The position numbers and the translations under genes are program-made. 64,000 nt of DNA from Bradyrhizobium sp. WSM1417 (GTDB taxonomy: Bacteria > Pseudomonadota > Alphaproteobacteria > Rhizobiales > Xanthobacteraceae): assembly GCF_000515415.1 (NCBI RefSeq), contig NZ_KI911783.1, forward strand, positions 4,640,392 to 4,704,391. The letters are read 5' to 3'. Every line of letters starts with the position of its first letter. Position 1 is the stretch's first letter. Of the stretch, positions 44,744 through 53,662 are shown piece by piece. The notes under the pieces were generated by a model, which saw only the letters and a program-made list of their open reading frames with translations, had not been told where the DNA came from and did not search any database.

Positions 44744-45730
44744 ATGGGGCAATTCCTTCTGGTTGATTCGCGCAAGCTGGACGGTTTCGAAGGACTTCAG
44801 CAGGCTGTCCACGGCTCGCATGTCGATGTGATGCAACTCGGCCGCGGTCGGTTGCGCGGAACGTTGTCCCATGTCGGCATCGGCGACTTCTCGCTCAGCA
44901 TTGGTGCTTTCAACGTCGGCATGCGCACGCAGCGGGTGTCCAGCGACGACAGACTGATCATCGGGATGCTGCTTGCGGCCGAAGAGCGCGTCGCCCACTG
45001 GTCGTTCGACATGCAGCTCAACGATGTGCTCGTCATTCCGCCGCGGCTCGAACATGACGGTGTTTTTCACGGCGGCTCCGCTTACGCCGCCATGCGCTTC
45101 GACCTCAACGAGGTCGCGACGCTGTTCGGCGGTGAGGCACGGCTGAGCGACCCCGACACCTGGCGCAGCCGCGGTCATTTCCGCGCGCACATCGAGACCG
45201 GCGCGATCGCCTCGCGCCGCCTGGTCCGGATCATGTCGCACCTGCGCGACAACAAACATGGATTGACGCCATCAACCGCCGATTTCTGGAAACGATCGAT
45301 CGCCGAATGTATGGCTGCCAACGTCGCTTCGTCGCTGCCGCCCGACGGCAACGGCTGGCTGCCTTCCGCGCGACGGCTGATCCGCAAGGTCGAGGAGTTT
45401 CTCGACGACGCCGGCACGCGTCCGGTGCATGTGTCGGAAATTTGCGCAGTGCTCGGGGTATCGCGGCGTACCCTGCACCGCGCCTTTCAAGAGGTATTCG
45501 GCCTCGGTCCGGCCAGCTTCCTCAGGCACAAGCGTCTCTGCGCTGTTCACTCCGTCCTGCACCAGAGCGCACCCGGTTCGACCACCGTGACGGCCGTTGC
45601 CATGCAACAGGGCTTTTACGAGCTCGGCCGGTTTTCTCAATATTACTTTGCAATGTTCGGGGAGCGTCCGTCGCAAACGCTTGGAATTGCGACGCGGCAG
45701 CCAGTCGAAGACGACATCGCCAGAGCCTAG
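44744..45730 (+). CDS. AraC-family helix-turn-helix regulator
   Basis: A 328-aa regulator. The first 200 residues form a beta-rich sensing region (FVLGRGxL-like stretches and VIPPRLEHDGVFHGG). The C-terminal part carries the AraC HTH with VSEICAVLGVSRRTLHRAF and the second-helix signature QGFYELGRFSQYYFAMFGERPS. No obvious target lies immediately downstream; a hairpin follows the gene and the next gene runs the other way. The inducer is unknown. Confidence 0.85.
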   Translation: MGQFLLVDSRKLDGFEGLQQAVHGSHVDVMQLGRGRLRGTLSHVGIGDFSLSIGAFNVGMRTQRVSSDDRLIIGMLLAAEERVAHWSFDMQLNDVLVIPPRLEHDGVFHGGSAYAAMRFDLNEVATLFGGEARLSDPDTWRSRGHFRAHIETGAIASRRLVRIMSHLRDNKHGLTPSTADFWKRSIAECMAANVASSLPPDGNGWLPSARRLIRKVEEFLDDAGTRPVHVSEICAVLGVSRRTLHRAFQEVFGLGPASFLRHKRLCAVHSVLHQSAPGSTTVTAVAMQQGFYELGRFSQYYFAMFGERPSQTLGIATRQPVEDDIARA

Positions 45731-45803
45731 CGCTCTGGGCCTGAACCGCGAACGACGCCACGAACGCATGCATGCCGGTGTTTTGCCGCGTCAAACGGCC
45801 AAA

Positions 45804-45862
45804 AAAACCGTCATGAAAACAACCAGATGGCTACTGTGCATGGGGTTGTTTTCACGGTTTTG
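45804..45862. terminator. Shared hairpin terminator between convergent genes
   Basis: AAAACCGTcatGAAAACAACC pairs with GGTTGTTTTCACGGTTTT with a 3-base bulge and a 20-base loop. On the minus strand a T8 tract follows, giving a good terminator for the chemotaxis-like gene; on the plus strand a TTTT follows, serving the AraC-family gene less strongly. Confidence 0.75.
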
Positions 45863-45887
45863 AGTTGGATGACGCAGGCTGCCGGCT

Positions 45888-46964
45888 TCACGCCCCGCAG
45901 ACGATCACCCCGTACCAGCCGAGCCCCCGATAGGTCTCGTAGCCGGGCGTCGCATGGAACGCGACCAGCGTGCCGGAGCGGTCCTGATAGAAGCCGGAGC
46001 GCTGGCCATTAAGCGACAGGGAGATGCGTTCGCTGAGAATGCCTTGGCCGTCCGAGGCGGCGATCACGCGAAGATTGGAGTCGACCAGCAGCACGCGCGC
46101 CTTGTCGCTGTCGCCGACGCGCACGCCTTGCACGATGGCGCGGGCCTGTGCCTCCCAGTCGAAATGGATGGCGAGCACCCCGATCGGCGCGCCGTTGGCC
46201 TGGCCGCCGGCGCGGACGCTGGCGCAATAGGTCGCAACCTGCGCATTGCCGAGCAGCGGCTGGTTCTCGACGTCGCCGGCGACATAGTCGTCGCCGGAGC
46301 GCAGGGTCTTGGCCTCGCGAAACCATTTGGTGTGGGCGACATTCTGGCCGACCGCGCGAAAGCGGTCGGCGCGGCCATTGGCGATGACGTTGCCCTCGAG
46401 ATCACAGAGCCAGAGGTCGAGATAGACGGTGTAGGCGCCCAGGATCACGCCGAGACGCTGCGAGGCATGGGACACGGCCGCGCCGTCGGGCGAGGCCGCG
46501 CAATCGACCAGCGCGGAATCGGTCGCCCACCAGCGCACGTCGCAGGTACGTTCATAGAGGTTGCGGTCGATCAGCTCGATGGCATTGAGCGACAGATCGA
46601 CCATGCGCTCGCCGCGCGAGCGCTGGCTCATCCGGTCGATCGAGGAGACGAGATCGCCGGTCCGTTTCGTCAGCTGGCTTTCGAGTTCGCGGGCGATGGT
46701 CTCGACCTGCTGGCCGACGCCGCGGACCTCCTGCGCCACCACGGCGAAGCCCGCGCCCTGGGCGCCGGCGCGCGAACTTTCGATCAGCGCGTTCAACGCC
46801 AGCATCTTCATCTGGTTGGTGATCTGCTGGATCGCCTTGGTCTTGTCGACCGCGATCTGGTTGACCTCCGCCGTGAGGCGGTTGATCAGCGCGGAGATGT
46901 CGGAATCATCATCAGCGGGTTCATTTGCAATCGGCTTGGCTTTGAGACCCAGCGCAGCAGACAT
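45888..46964 (-). CDS. Soluble methyl-accepting-type sensor with C-terminal Cache-like domain
   Basis: A 358-aa protein with reversed layout. The N-terminal 120 residues hold a short MCP signalling tip (NALIESSRAGAQGAGFAVVAQEVRGVG, quoted in part as the CheA/CheW-contact hairpin), with the sensing part at the C-terminus. The latter (about 150-358) resembles a Cache/PAS-like fold, with WWATDSALVDC and GVLAIHFDWEAQARAIV. There are no membrane segments, so it should be cytosolic. ATG 46964 was chosen because the open frame to 47018 adds no domain. It may act as a redox or metabolite chemoreceptor. Confidence 0.8.
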   Translation of the reverse strand: MSAALGLKAKPIANEPADDDSDISALINRLTAEVNQIAVDKTKAIQQITNQMKMLALNALIESSRAGAQGAGFAVVAQEVRGVGQQVETIARELESQLTKRTGDLVSSIDRMSQRSRGERMVDLSLNAIELIDRNLYERTCDVRWWATDSALVDCAASPDGAAVSHASQRLGVILGAYTVYLDLWLCDLEGNVIANGRADRFRAVGQNVAHTKWFREAKTLRSGDDYVAGDVENQPLLGNAQVATYCASVRAGGQANGAPIGVLAIHFDWEAQARAIVQGVRVGDSDKARVLLVDSNLRVIAASDGQGILSERISLSLNGQRSGFYQDRSGTLVAFHATPGYETYRGLGWYGVIVCGA

Positions 46965-47239
46965 CGGGGGCTTCCCTTGGCAATGAGGTCTGATCTGCAA
47001 CGAACCCGGAACAATCACTGACAGATCGAATACGATTCTTTTTCGAAGATTCCGCCTAACGCCCGCTTAATTTGCTGTTTTGCGGAATGCTCAAATGATA
47101 GTCAGTCCGCGTAGCAAAGCGGCAATCCACCGCTTTGTGCGGCGCAGACATTGCAAATCCCGGGGGATTGCGGGCCAATCGTCCCGTCGGCCGGGCGAAT
47201 ACCTCCGGCTCCCCAGGTTCCTCAAACCGACCGCTGTTC

Positions 47240-49081
47240 ATGACGCCGCCCGCCACCGTCTTGCCCGTCGAAGCGCCCCAGGCATTCCTGGGGGTGGCGC
47301 GCTCGCTCACCGACAAGCTCTGGCGCGACCGGCTGGATGCGCGCGGGGCGGCCAAAGCGCTTGCCATCGTGCAGCGCCACCAACTGCCCGAGCTGCTGGC
47401 GCGGGTGCTGGCAGGCCGCGGTGTCGACAGCGATGCCGTTGTCGATTTCCTCGATCCAACCATCCGCAAGCTGCTGCCGGACCCGTTCACGGTGACAGAG
47501 ATGGAAGCCGCCGCGAAGCGGATCGCGGATGCCGCAGCGAACGGCGAGAAGGTCGCAATCTTCGGCGACTACGATGTCGACGGCGCGACCTCGGCGGCGC
47601 TGCTGACCTGGCATCTGCGCCATTGCGGGCTTGATCCGCTGATCCACATTCCCGACCGAATCTTTGAGGGCTACGGGCCCAACACGGAAGCCGTGCGCGC
47701 GCTGGCCGACAAGGGCGCCACGCTGCTCGTCACCGTCGATTGCGGCACCACCAGCATCGAGCCGCTCGCCGAAGCAAAGCGTCTCGGCATGTCCGTCGTC
47801 GTGATCGACCATCATCAGGCCGGCACGGAGCTGCCGGAGGTTGACGCGCTGGTCAATCCGAACCGGCTCGACGATCTCTCCGGCCTCGGCCATCTCGCCG
47901 CCGTTGGCCTCGTTCTGGTGACGCTGGTTGCGGTCAATCGTGAATTGCGCCAGCGCGGCTTCTGGCACGCGGAGATGCCCGAGCCGGACCTGCTCGGCAT
48001 GCTGCATCACGTTGCGCTCGGCACGGTTGCCGATGTCGCGCCGCTGATCGGTCTCAACCGTGCTTTCGTCGCCAAAGGCCTGATCGCGATGCGGCGGCGC
48101 GACCATGTCGGCCACACCGCGCTGATGGACGTGGCGCGGCTCAATGGCCCGCCGGAGGCCTGGCATCTCGGCTTCATGCTGGGGCCGCGCATCAATGCCG
48201 GCGGCCGCATCGGCCGCGCCGATCTCGGCGTGCGCCTGCTTTTGGAGGGTGACAGTGTCGAGGCCGCGCGGATCGCCGCCGAGCTCGACCGCCTCAACAG
48301 CGAGCGCCGCATCATCGAGCAGGCGGCCGAAGCACAGGCCGAAGCCGAGGCGCTCGCCTCGATCGGGCTCGAGGACAAGATCGGCGTGATCGTGACGGCC
48401 TCCGAAGGCTGGCATCCCGGCGTGGTCGGTCTCGTTGCGTCCAGGTTGAAGGAGAAGTTCTCGCGGCCCGCCTTCGCGATCGCGCTGGAGCCCGGCGGTA
48501 TCGGCACCGGTTCCGGCCGCTCGATTGCCGGCGTCGATCTTGGCAAGGCAGTACGGCAGGCGGTCGCCGACGGCATTCTGCTCAAGGGCGGCGGCCACGC
48601 GATGGCTGCGGGCGTCACGCTGCGGAAGGAAAAGCTCGCCGAATTTCGCGCCTATCTCGAGCATGCCCTGGCGCGCGACGTTGCCGAGGCGCGCCACGTC
48701 AACGAGCTCTACATCGACGGCGCGGTCTCCGCGCGTGCGGTGACGACCGAGCTTGCAACGACGCTGAACCGCGCAGGTCCCTTCGGCAGCGGCAATCCGG
48801 AAGTCGTGTTGGCGCTGCCGGCGCACCAGCTCGTCTATGCCGACGAGGTCGGCCAGGCACATTTGAGGCTACGCTTCAAGTCGGGCGATGGCGCCATCGT
48901 CAACGGCATCGCGTTCCGTACGATCGGACAGAAGCTTGGCAACGCGCTCGTTGCCAATCGCGGCCAGCAATTGCATGTCGCGGGATCATTGTCGGTCGAT
49001 CGCTACCAGGGCGCCGAACGTGTGCAATTCCGCGTCATCGACGTCGCGCTACCCGACCAAGGGCCATCCATGATTAGATAG
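47240..49081 (+). CDS. recJ: Single-stranded-DNA-specific exonuclease RecJ
   Basis: A 613-aa 5'-3' exonuclease used in recombination and repair. The DHH phosphoesterase motifs are FGDYDVDGATSAALL near residue 110, VTVDCGTTS, and VIDHHQAG, and GPRINAGGRIGRADLG follows. The DHHA1 region shows HPGVVGLVASRLKEKF and GGGHAMAAGVTL. ATG 47240 was chosen because it starts the conserved region; the frame is open for 35 codons upstream. The neighbours are unrelated. Confidence 0.94.
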   Translation: MTPPATVLPVEAPQAFLGVARSLTDKLWRDRLDARGAAKALAIVQRHQLPELLARVLAGRGVDSDAVVDFLDPTIRKLLPDPFTVTEMEAAAKRIADAAANGEKVAIFGDYDVDGATSAALLTWHLRHCGLDPLIHIPDRIFEGYGPNTEAVRALADKGATLLVTVDCGTTSIEPLAEAKRLGMSVVVIDHHQAGTELPEVDALVNPNRLDDLSGLGHLAAVGLVLVTLVAVNRELRQRGFWHAEMPEPDLLGMLHHVALGTVADVAPLIGLNRAFVAKGLIAMRRRDHVGHTALMDVARLNGPPEAWHLGFMLGPRINAGGRIGRADLGVRLLLEGDSVEAARIAAELDRLNSERRIIEQAAEAQAEAEALASIGLEDKIGVIVTASEGWHPGVVGLVASRLKEKFSRPAFAIALEPGGIGTGSGRSIAGVDLGKAVRQAVADGILLKGGGHAMAAGVTLRKEKLAEFRAYLEHALARDVAEARHVNELYIDGAVSARAVTTELATTLNRAGPFGSGNPEVVLALPAHQLVYADEVGQAHLRLRFKSGDGAIVNGIAFRTIGQKLGNALVANRGQQLHVAGSLSVDRYQGAERVQFRVIDVALPDQGPSMIR

Positions 49082-49124
49082 GCCCGGCTAACAACAAAAA
49101 ACGAATAGAAAAAAGGGAGTGAAC

Positions 49125-49934
49125 ATGGCAGGGCAGGTTGAGGGCAAGGTCGCGCTGGTGACGGGCGGCGCCTCCGGCATCGGCGAAGCCATCGTCGAGC
49201 TGTTCGCGGGCGAGGGCGCCATCGTCATTGCCACCGACATCGACGAGCTGCGCGGGCCCGAGCTCGCCAATCGGATCACCAAGGCCGGCGGCAAGGCGAT
49301 TTTTCTGGAGCAGGACGTCACCAGCGAAGAGCGCTGGATCGAGATCGCAGCCGAGATCGCGAAGCGCTTTGGCCGGCTCGATATTCTCGTCTCCAACGCA
49401 GGCATCGGCATTGCCGTGCCCTCCATCGTCGACATGACACTCAGCGACTGGCGCAAGCAGAACGCGATCAACCTCGACGGCGTCTTTCTCTCGGTCAAGC
49501 ATTGCCTGCCCCTGATGCGCAAGACCGGCGGCGGCTCGATCGTCATGATGTCCTCGCTTGCGGGCCTGCGCGGCGCGCCCGGGCTGTCGGCCTATTCGGC
49601 GACCAAGGGCGGCGTGCGGCTGTTCGCAAAGTCGATCGCGATGGAGTGCGCGGCGGCCTGTGACGGCATCCGCGTCAACTCCGTCCACCCCGGCATCATC
49701 GATACGCCGATCTGGGGCAAGATCCCGACCGGCGCGACCGGCAACCAGGGCAACGCGCCGATCGATCCAGACGAGCGTGCGCGCGTTGTCACCCCGCTCG
49801 GACGCGCCGGCCAGGCCGCGGAAATTGCCTCCGGCGTGCTGTATCTGGCGTCCGATGCCTCGCGTTACGTCACCGGCAGCGAGCTCGTCATCGACGGCGG
49901 CATGAATGCCGGCGGCGTGCCGCGGCGGCAATAG
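49125..49934 (+). CDS. SDR-family oxidoreductase
   Basis: A 269-aa classical short-chain dehydrogenase. It has VALVTGGASGIGEAIVELF near residue 11, SNAGIGIAVP, a catalytic Ser in MMSSLAGLRG and Tyr/Lys in LSAYSATKGGVR. The C-terminal end SELVIDGGMNAGG is standard. The start is ATG 49125 with AGGGAG upstream. The next gene is a class II aldolase homologue about 110 bases downstream, so a sugar or aromatic carbon pathway is possible, but the substrate is open. Confidence 0.88.
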   Translation: MAGQVEGKVALVTGGASGIGEAIVELFAGEGAIVIATDIDELRGPELANRITKAGGKAIFLEQDVTSEERWIEIAAEIAKRFGRLDILVSNAGIGIAVPSIVDMTLSDWRKQNAINLDGVFLSVKHCLPLMRKTGGGSIVMMSSLAGLRGAPGLSAYSATKGGVRLFAKSIAMECAAACDGIRVNSVHPGIIDTPIWGKIPTGATGNQGNAPIDPDERARVVTPLGRAGQAAEIASGVLYLASDASRYVTGSELVIDGGMNAGGVPRRQ

Positions 49935-50043
49935 CCCGCCGCGCGGGCTGCGAAGGGCAGGGTGGCGCCCGCGGGGGCTGACGCGCAGGCGTCGGACCTG
50001 TACAAGGCGAGCGTCTTCCGACCGACCGAGGTGTCCTTCCGCC

Positions 50044-50841
50044 ATGGCGCACAGCCTTCACTCTTCGTCATCCACGCCAGCAACGTTCCGCTCGAACCGT
50101 CCGGATCTCGCGAGCGACGCGATCCGCAGCGCGCGCGAGGATCTTGCCGCCTGCTTTCGGATGGCTGCGCGCAACGGCTTTGAGGAGGGCATCTGCAACC
50201 ACTTCTCGGCCGTGGTGCCGGGCCATGACGATCTCTTCCTGGTCAACCCTTATGGCTACGCCTTCCGCGAGTTGACCGCGTCAAAACTGCTGATCTGCGA
50301 CTTCCACGGCAACGTGCTCGACGGCGAGGGCGTGCCCGAGGCGACCGCGTTCTACATCCATGCCGAGATGCACAAGCGCCTGCCGCGCGCCAAGGTCGCC
50401 TTCCACACCCACATGCCATACGCCACGGCGCTGTCGATGACCGAGGGCGAGCCGCTGATCTGGGCCGGCCAGACCGCGCTGAAATTCTACGGTCGCACGG
50501 CCGTGGACCGCGATTACAACGGCCTCGCGCTCGATAATCGCGAAGGCGCGCGCATCGCGTCCGCCGTGGGGGATGCCGATATCATCTTCATGAAGCATCA
50601 CGGCGTGATGGTGCTGGCGCCGACCATCGCGGACGCCTGGGACGATCTCTATTATCTCGAACGCGCCGCCGAGGTGCAGGTGCTGGCGATGTCGACCGGG
50701 CGACAGGTGCTGCCGGTCGATCCTGCGATTGCGGGCGAGACCTACAGGCAGATGCGTGAAGGCGATTCCGAATCCGCCCGGCTGCATCTCGCTGCAATCC
50801 GCCGCCAGCTCGATGCGGAAGAGCCGCAGTACCGGCACTGA
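50044..50841 (+). CDS. Class II aldolase/adducin-family protein
   Basis: A 265-aa protein of the class II aldolase fold (as in L-fuculose-phosphate aldolase). Metal-binding His are in VAFHTHMPYATAL and KHHGVMVLAPT, and the early motif EGICNHFSAVVPG matches the family. Many members are actually adducin-like or uncharacterised, so the aldol reaction is not proven. The start ATG at 50044 lies just before the conserved helix. It follows the SDR gene in the same direction. Confidence 0.86.
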   Translation: MAHSLHSSSSTPATFRSNRPDLASDAIRSAREDLAACFRMAARNGFEEGICNHFSAVVPGHDDLFLVNPYGYAFRELTASKLLICDFHGNVLDGEGVPEATAFYIHAEMHKRLPRAKVAFHTHMPYATALSMTEGEPLIWAGQTALKFYGRTAVDRDYNGLALDNREGARIASAVGDADIIFMKHHGVMVLAPTIADAWDDLYYLERAAEVQVLAMSTGRQVLPVDPAIAGETYRQMREGDSESARLHLAAIRRQLDAEEPQYRH

Positions 50842-50847
50842 GCCTGC

Positions 50848-52077
50848 TTACGACCCCTGGCGCAGCTTCGCCAGCACCTTCAAGCCGCCGTAGCCGTCCG
50901 CAGGCGTGATGCCCGCGCGCTGCTGAAAATCCTTGATCGCCTTCATGGTGTCATTGCCGACACGACCGTCGGTGCCGCCGGTGTCGAAGCCGGCCTTGGT
51001 CAGCCGTGTCTGCATTTCCTGCACCTCGGCGAGCGTCAACGCGCGCTCGGAGCCGGGGAACGGCTGGATGAAAGGCGGCGCGCCGAGGCAGCGGTCGCCG
51101 AGATGGCAGATCGCCAGCGCGTAGTTCATCGAGGGGTTGTAGCTCTTCACCGCGTTGAAATTCGGCCCCAGCAGAAACGTCGGCCCACCCGCAACCGGAG
51201 TCCACATCTGCGCCGATGCGGAGGGTTGCGGGAATGGCTGGCCGTCGGCGCGGGTGACGCCGGCCGCCTGCCATGCCGCATAGGTCCGGCTGCCGCTCAT
51301 CTCACCGGGCGTGCGCACCTCGTACCCCCAATGCTCGCCGCGGTGCCATTTGCCGCGATTGACGAGATATTTTGCGGTCGAGCCGAGCGCGTCGTCGGGC
51401 TTGCCGAACGGCGACACCTTGCCGTCGCCATCGTAGTCGATTCCGACATTGAGCCAGACCTCCGGCATCCATTGCGAATGCCCCATCGCGCCGGCCCAGG
51501 ATCCCTGCATCTGCTCCGGCGTGCTCCAGCCCTTGTCGACGATGCGTAGCGCGTTGATCAGCTCGGTCTCCCAATAGGCTTTTCGGCGCGGCTCGTTCCA
51601 GGCGAGCGCGGCGAGCGAGGGAAACACCGGCGTCATATGGTTCTGCTGCACCAGCGGATCGCCATAGGCGGACTCGACGCCCCACAACGCCAGCAGCGTA
51701 CCGCGCTCGACGCCGAAATCGCGCTCGATGCGCGCGAGCAGCGCCTCGTTGTTCTTCAGCGCGATCTTGCCGTTGATGATGCGCCAGTCGGAGACGCGAC
51801 GATTGATGTATTGCCAGACCTGCTCATGGAATTCGGGCTGGTTGCGCATCTGCTTGAACACGCTCATGTCAGGCTCGACCCGCGCCATCGCGCGCTGCCA
51901 GGTCGCCGCCGAAATGCCTTTCGCCATGGCACGGGCGCGAAAGCCCTCGCGCCATTCCTCGAAGCCTGGAGGCGCGGCCAGGATGCGCGTTGGGATTGCG
52001 ACGAGTGCGGCTGCGCCGAGGGTGGATCGAAGCAGAGCGCGGCGGCTGCGAGAGGGTATGGAATCAGCGTGTTTCAT
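50848..52077 (-). CDS. Lytic murein transglycosylase (MltB-type) with peptidoglycan-binding domain
   Basis: A 409-aa cell-wall hydrolase. The N-terminus has a possible Tat signal (SRRALLRSTLGAAALV). Residues about 35-330 match the MltB/SLT2 catalytic domain, with the active-site Glu in LWGVESAYGDP and the later GAMGHSQWMPEVWL. A PG_binding_1 domain (LTLAEVQEMQTRLTKAGFDTGGTDG, quoted by its core) closes the protein at about 340-405. It cleaves the glycan strand to form 1,6-anhydro-muropeptides. Confidence 0.93.
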   Translation of the reverse strand: MKHADSIPSRSRRALLRSTLGAAALVAIPTRILAAPPGFEEWREGFRARAMAKGISAATWQRAMARVEPDMSVFKQMRNQPEFHEQVWQYINRRVSDWRIINGKIALKNNEALLARIERDFGVERGTLLALWGVESAYGDPLVQQNHMTPVFPSLAALAWNEPRRKAYWETELINALRIVDKGWSTPEQMQGSWAGAMGHSQWMPEVWLNVGIDYDGDGKVSPFGKPDDALGSTAKYLVNRGKWHRGEHWGYEVRTPGEMSGSRTYAAWQAAGVTRADGQPFPQPSASAQMWTPVAGGPTFLLGPNFNAVKSYNPSMNYALAICHLGDRCLGAPPFIQPFPGSERALTLAEVQEMQTRLTKAGFDTGGTDGRVGNDTMKAIKDFQQRAGITPADGYGGLKVLAKLRQGS

Positions 52078-52210
52078 GGACTCATTCTAGCGGCAAACAG
52101 GGTGGCTGTGACCAGTTCCTGGAACTGCAGGAACAGACGCGGGCCCGCGTTCCCCGGAACAAACTGTCGCACTCCCGCATTCCCCCAGCATCACGTTCGA
52201 GGAGGAGAAG

Positions 52211-52471
52211 ATGAGGAAATATCTGTTTGCCGCCGCCATGGTCACCGCCATCGCCGCGCCTGCGTTGGCCGACGAAGTCGGCGTTCACGTCGGTCCGGTC
52301 GGTGCCGGCGTGACGGTCGGACAGTCTCACGAATATCGTGAGCGGGACCGCGATCGCGACCGCACCACCGTCATCAGGGAGCGCGAACCCGCCGACCGCA
52401 CCACGGTGATCAAGAAGGAAGATGAGTTCGGCAATCGCAGCAAGACCGTAATTCATCACGACAACGACTGA
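52211..52471 (+). CDS. Small periplasmic charged protein
   Basis: An 86-aa protein with a signal peptide (to about residue 20, PALA) and a mature part rich in Arg, Asp and Glu (ERDRDRDRTTVIRERE). The motif TTVI is repeated twice, separated by charged residues. It starts at ATG 52211 with GAGGAG upstream. It resembles small rhizobial exported proteins of unknown function. A GC-rich hairpin follows its stop. Confidence 0.75.
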   Translation: MRKYLFAAAMVTAIAAPALADEVGVHVGPVGAGVTVGQSHEYRERDRDRDRTTVIREREPADRTTVIKKEDEFGNRSKTVIHHDND

Positions 52472-52477
52472 TGGCTT

Positions 52478-52502
52478 GGGCCCCGGCCGATCGCCGGGGC
52501 CC
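52478..52502 (+). terminator. GC-rich hairpin after the small periplasmic gene
   Basis: GGGCCCCGGC pairs with GCCGGGGCCC across a 5-base loop, just after the stop of the gene at 52211. There is no T tract, so it may act as a pause or Rho-dependent site. Confidence 0.5.
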
Positions 52503-52542
52503 TCCGTCACACGCAGTCCATTCATCGATAATTCGGGGTGGA

Positions 52543-52794
52543 ATGAAGATACGCGCGCATGCGGAAAGCCATGTCGTCGAACTCGACGACGGATCGCAAT
52601 GGCAGATCTTTCCCGGCGATCTCGCGACCACGCTGAGCTGGAAGCCCGAAACCGATCTGCACCTGGAGCGAAGCGGCGAGCGGGTGAGTTCGCATGAGCT
52701 GGTGAACGACGCCGATCAAAGCCGCGTGCGAGTGATCGCAGCGGGCCAAACCTGGCCTGATGACGAGGTTAAGAAAGTGTTGAAGGACGGGTAG
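52543..52794 (+). CDS. Small soluble hypothetical protein, 83 aa
   Basis: An 83-aa protein beginning MKIRAHAESHVVELDDGS. It is polar, has no signal peptide or membrane segment, and includes QIFPGDLATTLSWKPETDL and a C-terminal Asp/Lys-rich helix. GGGGTGG lies before the ATG. No family is recognised; gene status rests on the start site, the size and the clean reading frame. Confidence 0.65.
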   Translation: MKIRAHAESHVVELDDGSQWQIFPGDLATTLSWKPETDLHLERSGERVSSHELVNDADQSRVRVIAAGQTWPDDEVKKVLKDG

Positions 52795-52879
52795 GGCGAA
52801 CCTGCAATGGTTCGGATATCCCCAGTTTTGAGCCTGTCACTTTACGGTCGGTTTGCTTCCGTCTGCGCACAATGCGTGA

Positions 52880-53056
52880 ATGCAGGAGCTGATCGACATC
52901 ATCCGTGGTAATCCCTGGCCGTTCGGCGCCGGGTTGTTCGTCGTCATCCTGATGATCCTGGCGGAGAACTTTGGCCGCGGTATTCAAGGCGACGGCGCAG
53001 TCAGTGACTTCTCGGATTCGGACGGTGGCGGCTGCGGCGACGGAGGAGGCGACTAG
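52880..53056 (+). CDS. Small membrane protein with Gly/Asp/Cys-rich tail, 58 aa
   Basis: A 58-aa protein. It has a short N-terminal helix (MQELIDIIRGNPWPF), one hydrophobic segment at about residues 16-29 (GAGLFVVILMILAE) and a tail SDSDGGGCGDGGGD that ends the protein. Gly/Cys-rich tails after a single helix occur in several small bacterial membrane proteins, where they may serve as recognition or anchoring signals. No function is known. Confidence 0.6.
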   Translation: MQELIDIIRGNPWPFGAGLFVVILMILAENFGRGIQGDGAVSDFSDSDGGGCGDGGGD

Positions 53057-53083
53057 GGCCGGTCAGCGGCGAACGCGCTTCGC

Positions 53084-53608
53084 CTAGTCCGCCTGCAAAT
53101 CGGCCGCGATGCCTGCGAGCCAGCGGCGAATGCTTGCTTCGGCCTTGGTGTCGAGCCCGGCGGCAAGGCGCTTCTCCAACGCAATCACCCGTTCGCGGCA
53201 CGCTTTCAAAAGCGTCGTGCCGCGCGGCGTCAGCGTCCATTGCTGGATGCGGCCGTGGACGGGATGAGGCGTCATCACAATCGCGCCGTCACGTTCGAGA
53301 TTGCGGATGATGACGCCGACGGTCTGGGGCGTCAGAAAGGTGAGGCGGGCAACGTCGGCGCCTGACAGTCCCGGATAGGCATTGAGCATGGTCAGCACCG
53401 CGAATTGCGGGGAGGTGATACCGAGATCGGCCAGCGCCCGCTCCATCGTCAGACGGACTGCGGCGTGGGCCTGGCGCAGCAGATAGCCGAGATAACCCTG
53501 CTCGCCGCGCTTGCCTTCCCCTGGGGCTGGGACGCGCACCGCCGGGGCGGCCGTGGCTGCCTGCCGCCGCGGTTGCGATCTCGTGACATCAGGCGGCTTG
53601 CGCGTCAT
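53084..53608 (-). CDS. MarR-family transcriptional regulator
   Basis: A 174-aa regulator with a basic, Ala/Pro-rich N-terminal extension (about 45 residues) and a winged helix core. LTMLNAYPGLSGADVARLTFLTPQTVGVIIRNLERDG is the DNA-reading part, quoted here only as LTPQTVGVIIRNLERDG at its centre. One Cys (in LKACRERV) could be redox active. ATG 53608 was chosen over TTG 53635 because of the family start. It is divergent from the AhpD-like gene with a 54-base gap holding direct repeats. Confidence 0.83.
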   Translation of the reverse strand: MTRKPPDVTRSQPRRQAATAAPAVRVPAPGEGKRGEQGYLGYLLRQAHAAVRLTMERALADLGITSPQFAVLTMLNAYPGLSGADVARLTFLTPQTVGVIIRNLERDGAIVMTPHPVHGRIQQWTLTPRGTTLLKACRERVIALEKRLAAGLDTKAEASIRRWLAGIAADLQAD

Positions 53609-53612
53609 GTAA

Positions 53613-53644
53613 GTGCTCTTATAATGTGTCAGCACTCTTACAAT
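53613..53644. promoter_or_regulatory. Direct-repeat operator candidate between marR and ahpD-like genes
   Basis: GTGCTCTTATAAT (53613-53625) and GCACTCTTACAAT (53632-53644) differ at only 3 of 13 bases. The repeat spacing of 19 bases places both in the divergent promoter. These are plausible MarR binding sites. Confidence 0.45.
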
Positions 53645-53662
53645 ACCAAGAGGTGAACGGCA

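Noticed and set aside
47222..48862. Minus-strand frame of 546 codons over recJ
   Set aside because: It is antisense to recJ, and its translation has no recognisable domain.
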